NCBI RefSeq assembly: GCF_000234665.1
Contig: NC_018324.1
Span: 2,476,944 to 2,540,943 of the forward strand
Direction: 5' to 3'
Source: Leishmania mexicana MHOM/GT/2001/U1103
Taxonomy: Eukaryota; Euglenozoa; Kinetoplastea; Trypanosomatida; Trypanosomatidae
DNA length: 64,000 nucleotides
Shown here: piece by piece, positions 60,449-64,000 of the stretch
Layout of the letters: each line of letters begins with the position of its first letter
Numbering within the stretch: position 1 is the stretch's first letter
Notes under the pieces: model-generated
Seen by the model: only the letters and a program-made list of their open reading frames with translations
What the model was told of the DNA's origin: nothing
Database searches by the model: none
Program-made: the position numbers and the translations under genes

Positions 60449-61870
60449 TCAGGCGGGGATGAGGTCAAACAGGCTCAGTGAGAGTTCACGCGCCAGCTGC
60501 TGGGCCGTGCTTACCGGGATCCAGCAGTGGTAAGAGCGGTGCCGCTGCGAGACGACTGGCGTGAGCAAACCCCACGCGACGAAGCCCTGCACGTACTGCA
60601 GTGCCACGTCCGCCGTTGTAAACTCGAGCGGGTCAATGTGCGGCGTACACATTCTCAGCATCGCGTCGTAAAGAAAACCAAGTCGGCGTAACGTCACGAC
60701 GTGGGCAGAGGCGGAGAGAACGGCAGCTTTGTGCGATTGACCTTTCGCCTCATACATGGGCGGCTTGCGCTCACCGCTCCCCATGCGACCGAACACCCGG
60801 TGCTGCTGGCGCTTCGGCACGGCCCCACCGTAGAAGGCGGCGAAGGCGAGGAGCACCGCCGAATAGCCCAGCCGCTTGAGGGCCAGCACGAGCGTGTTTT
60901 GCGCGGACGCCGCGGCGCCAGATTCAGCCATCGCCGATGAGGTGCCACCACCACCATCGCTCCGATACTGACCCCAGGCTGCAGCGAAGTGGCGTGCATT
61001 CAGCCTCTTAACTGCGTCGGTGGTGGTGGACGCAGATACCGCCGCCTCTCCAGACTCACCCGGCATCGCTGATGCGGCCGCCGCCACCTCCAGCAACAGC
61101 GGCGGGAGGATCTGGTACACGCGTTGAACGAGCAGACGGACGTCGCGGCTCACAACGGAAGAACACATCGGCTGGTGTGTCGCGTAGTAGGTGAACGCAT
61201 CCAGTACAACACGATTCACCTCATCGGCACTCAGCGTGGTTGTCACGGCAGCGTCCACCGTGTGTTCCGAGTCGTCTTCCTCCGACTCGGGGCCAGCTAA
61301 GAGTCCCCGCTCCTTTTCGAACTGATGACGCAGCCACTCCACGATGCTCTTCACCTCCGGACGAGCAATGAAGTGGTATCGAAAGCAGTTAGACAGGCGC
61401 AACGGCAGCTCCGATATCAACCACAAAATAACAGTGCAACGCTGCTCGGCCGGCGCGCGCAAATAGTGTGAGAGCCACAAGTTCATCTCTTCTGGACTGT
61501 ACTCCAACACGTCGGCGTCGTCGACGACAAGGTGCAGCTCCGACTGTCTCGGGTGCGCCTCCACCCACTCGACGAGCGACGCGCCGAACTCCAACGGCGT
61601 GCACTCGTAGCTGAGGCGCCGTCGCCGCGCATTGGGAAGCAGGCGATGTGTTAAGTACCGCAGCAGCCCATGCGGCGCACTGCGCGCACTCACGTACTCC
61701 ATGCAGAAGGCCGCCGCGTCGCCGTCACCACTGCGCACGGCCTGTCGCTCACGCGCCACCAGATACTCCAGGAGTAGGGTAGTCTTGCCACTGCTTGGTG
61801 GGCCGACAACGCACACATATCCGGAGCCGAAGAGCACTGTGGCGTCTAGCTCGTCACGAAGATCCGCCAT
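60449..61870 (-). CDS. ORC-type AAA+ protein (ORC5-like; Tb7980 orthologue candidate)
   Basis: 473 residues from the ATG at 61870. The N-terminus is an AAA+ ATPase: Walker A GPPSSGKT (23-30) after strand YVCVVG, and Walker B LHLVVDDADVL (112-122). RCTVILWLISELPLRLSNCFRYHF (144-167) matches the sensor-1 region of ORC4/ORC5 (type VLLSELPWxxF). A helical middle part has an acidic insertion (EDDSEH, about 200-206), and a winged-helix end includes EFTTADVALQYVQGFVAWGLL. The extent, Walker A followed directly by the hydrolase core without a BAH or long basic N-terminus, and the C-terminal pattern fit ORC5. T. brucei ORC/CDC6-interacting factor Tb7980 lies, as I recall, in the equivalent position. 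It should act in replication-origin licensing in the nucleus. Confidence 0.85.
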   Translation of the reverse strand: MADLRDELDATVLFGSGYVCVVGPPSSGKTTLLLEYLVARERQAVRSGDGDAAAFCMEYVSARSAPHGLLRYLTHRLLPNARRRRLSYECTPLEFGASLVEWVEAHPRQSELHLVVDDADVLEYSPEEMNLWLSHYLRAPAEQRCTVILWLISELPLRLSNCFRYHFIARPEVKSIVEWLRHQFEKERGLLAGPESEEDDSEHTVDAAVTTTLSADEVNRVVLDAFTYYATHQPMCSSVVSRDVRLLVQRVYQILPPLLLEVAAAASAMPGESGEAAVSASTTTDAVKRLNARHFAAAWGQYRSDGGGGTSSAMAESGAAASAQNTLVLALKRLGYSAVLLAFAAFYGGAVPKRQQHRVFGRMGSGERKPPMYEAKGQSHKAAVLSASAHVVTLRRLGFLYDAMLRMCTPHIDPLEFTTADVALQYVQGFVAWGLLTPVVSQRHRSYHCWIPVSTAQQLARELSLSLFDLIPA

Positions 61871-62769
61871 GGCCGACCGTGCGCCTACAAGTGTATGCTC
61901 GAGAGCGTAAACATGTAAGCTTCTCTATATCGATGGGTGACTGCCTTCGCAGAGTCGTCGCTCGAACACGTGCTTCGTTGGCGGCTCAGGACACTCACTG
62001 ACAAACATACCCCCCGCCCGCCGCCGGTTTCTGCCAATGGAGGCCCCTTTTGGTCGCTGGCCTAGCGCAGATGTCACGGCAGAAGCGCCGTCTACTCTAA
62101 TGCACTTGTCTATGGGTGTGCCCGGTCCTTTTTTTTTCGCGGTGTGGCCAAGAGTACACTCAGAGAGAGAGAGGATAGAGGAGGGAGGCAGCGAAGGATA
62201 AAAACAGGCGGGGGGAGAGGGGCCGCCTCCTGCGATGCCGCTGAACAAGAAGCATCCGTACACGCAAACAAAGGACGAACGCACCCCACGTGCCGGTGAT
62301 GCCTGTGTGCCTCCTCACATGGCTCGCAAGTGCCTCGGCGCACGCGCATGCATCCATGTCTGTACGCATCGTCGCATCTTCGCTTTTGGAGCACAACGGC
62401 CGCAAAGAAGAAAGCAGATGATTGCGCGAGCACTCCGCCTTCTACACGTCCACGCCGCGTCGTTTTTTTCCTTGTGTTTTTTCCCCTTCGCCAACTCGCC
62501 AAGCTGAAGGAAGAGAGCACATGTGAGAGAAGGACAAGACAACAGTATCATAACGACCACCCACCACCCCATCACCGAGCGCTTCGCAACATCAGAATCA
62601 TGTCCTGCAGCAGTGCAGAAGAACGCCACGTGTGCACCCAAGATGACCCTCCCCGCACACACACACAGACACAGAGACACAAAGGCGCGCATACGTTATT
62701 CGAGCGTTTGTTCTCGCCAAGACGCTCTGTTCACGTGCGTGCGGGCGGCACTGCTTCGTAGCGGAGACT
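61871..62769. other. Intergenic spacer
   Basis: About 900 bp. A T-run at 62129-62136 and CT/GA-rich segments at 62160-62190 are all I see. The frames here are short and low-complexity. Confidence 0.6.
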
Positions 62770-62997
62770 CTACGGCATGTCCTTATACGCCTGTGTGTAA
62801 TTCCACCTGTTTGTCTTGAAGTGTCGTCGCTTGCTGAAGCGATTGCGAGCGTCACAGGCGGCCTGGCGCGAGGGGTGGAAGCGCTTGTCGCGCATGAACC
62901 GATGACGGAACTTGTGACCGCAGAACCAATGTGCGACAAAGTTCACGCTCGTCGGACGGAACATCATCATGCTCGGCAACGTGGGTTGAAACATCAT
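62770..62997 (-). CDS. Small, very basic protein, perhaps a mitochondrial ribosomal protein
   Basis: 75 residues from the ATG at 62997; the frame continues upstream but starts at TTG. The first 16 residues contain a near-duplication (MMFQPT and MMFRPT), so a second start at 62980 is possible. The rest is strongly basic and aromatic: FVAHWFCGHKFRHRFMRDKRF, then RNRFSKRRHFKTNRW and a polar end YTQAYKDMP. Length, charge and lack of acidic residues are typical of small ribosomal proteins or mitoribosomal subunits; the N-terminus could serve for mitochondrial import. I do not recognise a family, so the function is a guess based on composition. Confidence 0.62.
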   Translation of the reverse strand: MMFQPTLPSMMMFRPTSVNFVAHWFCGHKFRHRFMRDKRFHPSRQAACDARNRFSKRRHFKTNRWNYTQAYKDMP

Positions 62998-63701
62998 ACA
63001 ACTCGGATCTGTGACCCGGAAGAGCTTCCTGCCAGTTGTTTCACGAAAACAGGACAACGGTGAGGTATAACTCTCGTGGCTGTCGTACTCTCCTTATGAT
63101 AAAAACTCCTCTAGAAAGGGTGCGTGATCAGAGCGGATTACACACACGCGCAAAGAGAAGATTTTCTGACCTCTCCGTAAGGAGTCACCTACGCAGTGTA
63201 CACGCATTCAAAAGACGAAGGCGGGCGAGAGGAGCATGCAGCCGGAGAGAGAGGCACCAGAACAAACGTGAGACGCGCGGAAAGGTAGGGAGGAGAGAAG
63301 ATGAATAGTGCCCACCAGCCGCGGCACATGCTGCTGCTGCTGCGATGGATAGGCAGCCTCGGCGTCCGCGGTCGCACGCATACACATAAAAAAATCGCTC
63401 ACAAAGAAACCCTGCAGAGTCATCTGTGGTCGAGAGATGGTGCGGCAGCGCAGCAGCGAGCGTTTCTGCCCCACAGGCGCTCCCTCTGTGGTGGCGTTAT
63501 CGCGTACTCGAGAGTGCGTTTTCGGTATTGTTGTGCTGTTCTCATTTCTTCCTTTTTCTGGGGGGAGTGCGGGGGGGAGTGCTTCCCCGCGCCACCCCTT
63601 CTCTATACCCATAGCGTAGCCCGGCATCACCCTTAAACTGTCGGCCTTGGCATTTCCTTTTTAGGAGTTCTATGCATCACACAATACCAGCTTCATCTCC
63701 G
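62998..63701. other. Intergenic spacer
   Basis: About 700 bp between the RFC3 stop and the small basic gene. Contains a (CTG)n-like run near 63331-63343 and C/T-rich sense segments near 63130-63300. No gene seen. Confidence 0.6.
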
Positions 63702-64000
63702 CTACTGTTGCTTGATGATCTTCATGACACCTGCCACGAATGCCTCGAGATGCAAAATCGGCTTCGTTCCAAGCTTCATGTTGTGGTCGTACTTTGCGGC
63801 GAGTTCGATCAGCGAGTGTTGGAGGGCCGGCGCCACAGCCGTAAGCAAGCTATCCACCAGTGTCTTTAGGATAGTCTCACCCGAGATACACTGGGAGAGA
63901 AGATCGTAAAACTTGAGGCGCACCTCGTGCAGCCTCTTCGGCGTCTGCTCCGCCACAATGTCGTGCGAGATTTCGTCTAAAAACAACTTCCAGTCTGCCT
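63702..64000 (-). CDS. RFC3: Replication factor C subunit 3 (C-terminus only)
   Basis: The frame enters from the right edge and stops at 63702, giving the last 98 residues; the start is outside the window. The visible part is the collar domain of the clamp-loader small subunit. ADWKLFLDEISHDIVAEQTPKRLHEVR parallels human RFC3 TDWEVYLRETANAIVSQQTPQRLLEVR. FYDLLSQCISGETILKTLVDSL parallels LYELLTHCIPPEIIMKGLL, and AAKYDHNMKLGTKPILHLEAFVAGVMKI parallels AAYYEHRLQLGSKAIYHLEAFVAKFMAL. RFC loads PCNA at primer-template junctions during DNA replication and repair. Correspondence is to human RFC3/yeast Rfc5. It adjoins the ORC-type gene with only the 75-residue gene between. Confidence 0.93.
   Translation of the reverse strand, partial: ADWKLFLDEISHDIVAEQTPKRLHEVRLKFYDLLSQCISGETILKTLVDSLLTAVAPALQHSLIELAAKYDHNMKLGTKPILHLEAFVAGVMKIIKQQ

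Noticed and set aside
1..64000. tRNA, rRNA, snoRNA cluster, CRISPR, strand-switch region
   Set aside because: No B-box-like or rRNA sequence noticed by eye, no regular repeat-spacer array, and every supported gene is on the same strand, so no strand switch lies in the window.

Overview
This is a kinetoplastid nuclear window, most likely from Leishmania or a close relative. All 25 supported protein genes lie on the minus strand, none has an intron, and they are separated by 0.6-3.4 kb spacers full of pyrimidine tracts (purine-rich on the + strand), (CA/TG)n, (TA)n and homopolymer runs. This is the layout of one polycistronic transcription unit processed by spliced-leader trans-splicing. A trypanosomatid-type 553-residue cofactor-independent phosphoglycerate mutase, a spliced-leader cap methyltransferase, a Z-alpha-type RNA-binding protein, flagellar proteins (DRC1, SAS6-like) and SIDER-type retroposons agree with this. 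From memory, T. brucei chromosome 10 carries RBP7910, PGAM, MTr1 and the ORC-associated Tb7980 in the same order, so the window appears to be the syntenic Leishmania block. I could not check this and cannot name the species.

Layout, left to right (transcription runs right to left). 1-910: 3'-truncated COP9 signalosome subunit 4-like gene. 1.7-16.9 kb: ESF1 (ribosome biogenesis), a four-TM protein ending in KKST, a GAF-like protein, Bdp1 (TFIIIB), a dienelactone hydrolase and a protein-isoaspartate methyltransferase. 17-20.2 kb: a degenerate antisense retroposon, then an acyl-CoA-binding protein. 20.2-29.4 kb: a 3.4 kb gene-free spacer, an (RG)9 protein, a small membrane protein and DRC1. 31.9-41.6 kb: a zinc-cluster protein, an atypical mitochondrial carrier and a polytopic membrane protein. 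42.5-47 kb: RBP7910-like, SAS6-like and a 93-residue membrane protein. 48.7-53 kb: PGAM and cap-1 methyltransferase MTr1, with a sense retroposon between them. 53.9-59.2 kb: another antisense retroposon, a MAPR/cytochrome b5-like protein, a coiled-coil protein, a second sense retroposon and an OST-alpha/TMEM184 protein. 60.4-64 kb: an ORC-type AAA+ protein, a 75-residue basic protein and a truncated RFC3.

The genes do not form a pathway operon. Neighbours share transcription only, and expression is expected to be set by trans-splicing, UTR elements and mRNA stability. Many long open frames in the spacers are by-products of GC-rich, low-complexity DNA, and several begin with non-ATG codons. 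I chose the first in-frame ATG after a plausible splice acceptor. The most notable non-coding observations are two retroposon copies (51140-51762 and 57393-57833) with about 98% identity, perfect palindromes or hairpins at 24787-24817, 26311-26330 and 39243-39262, a G-quadruplex motif at 47923-47942, and several genes whose predicted splice acceptor touches or nearly touches the ATG.
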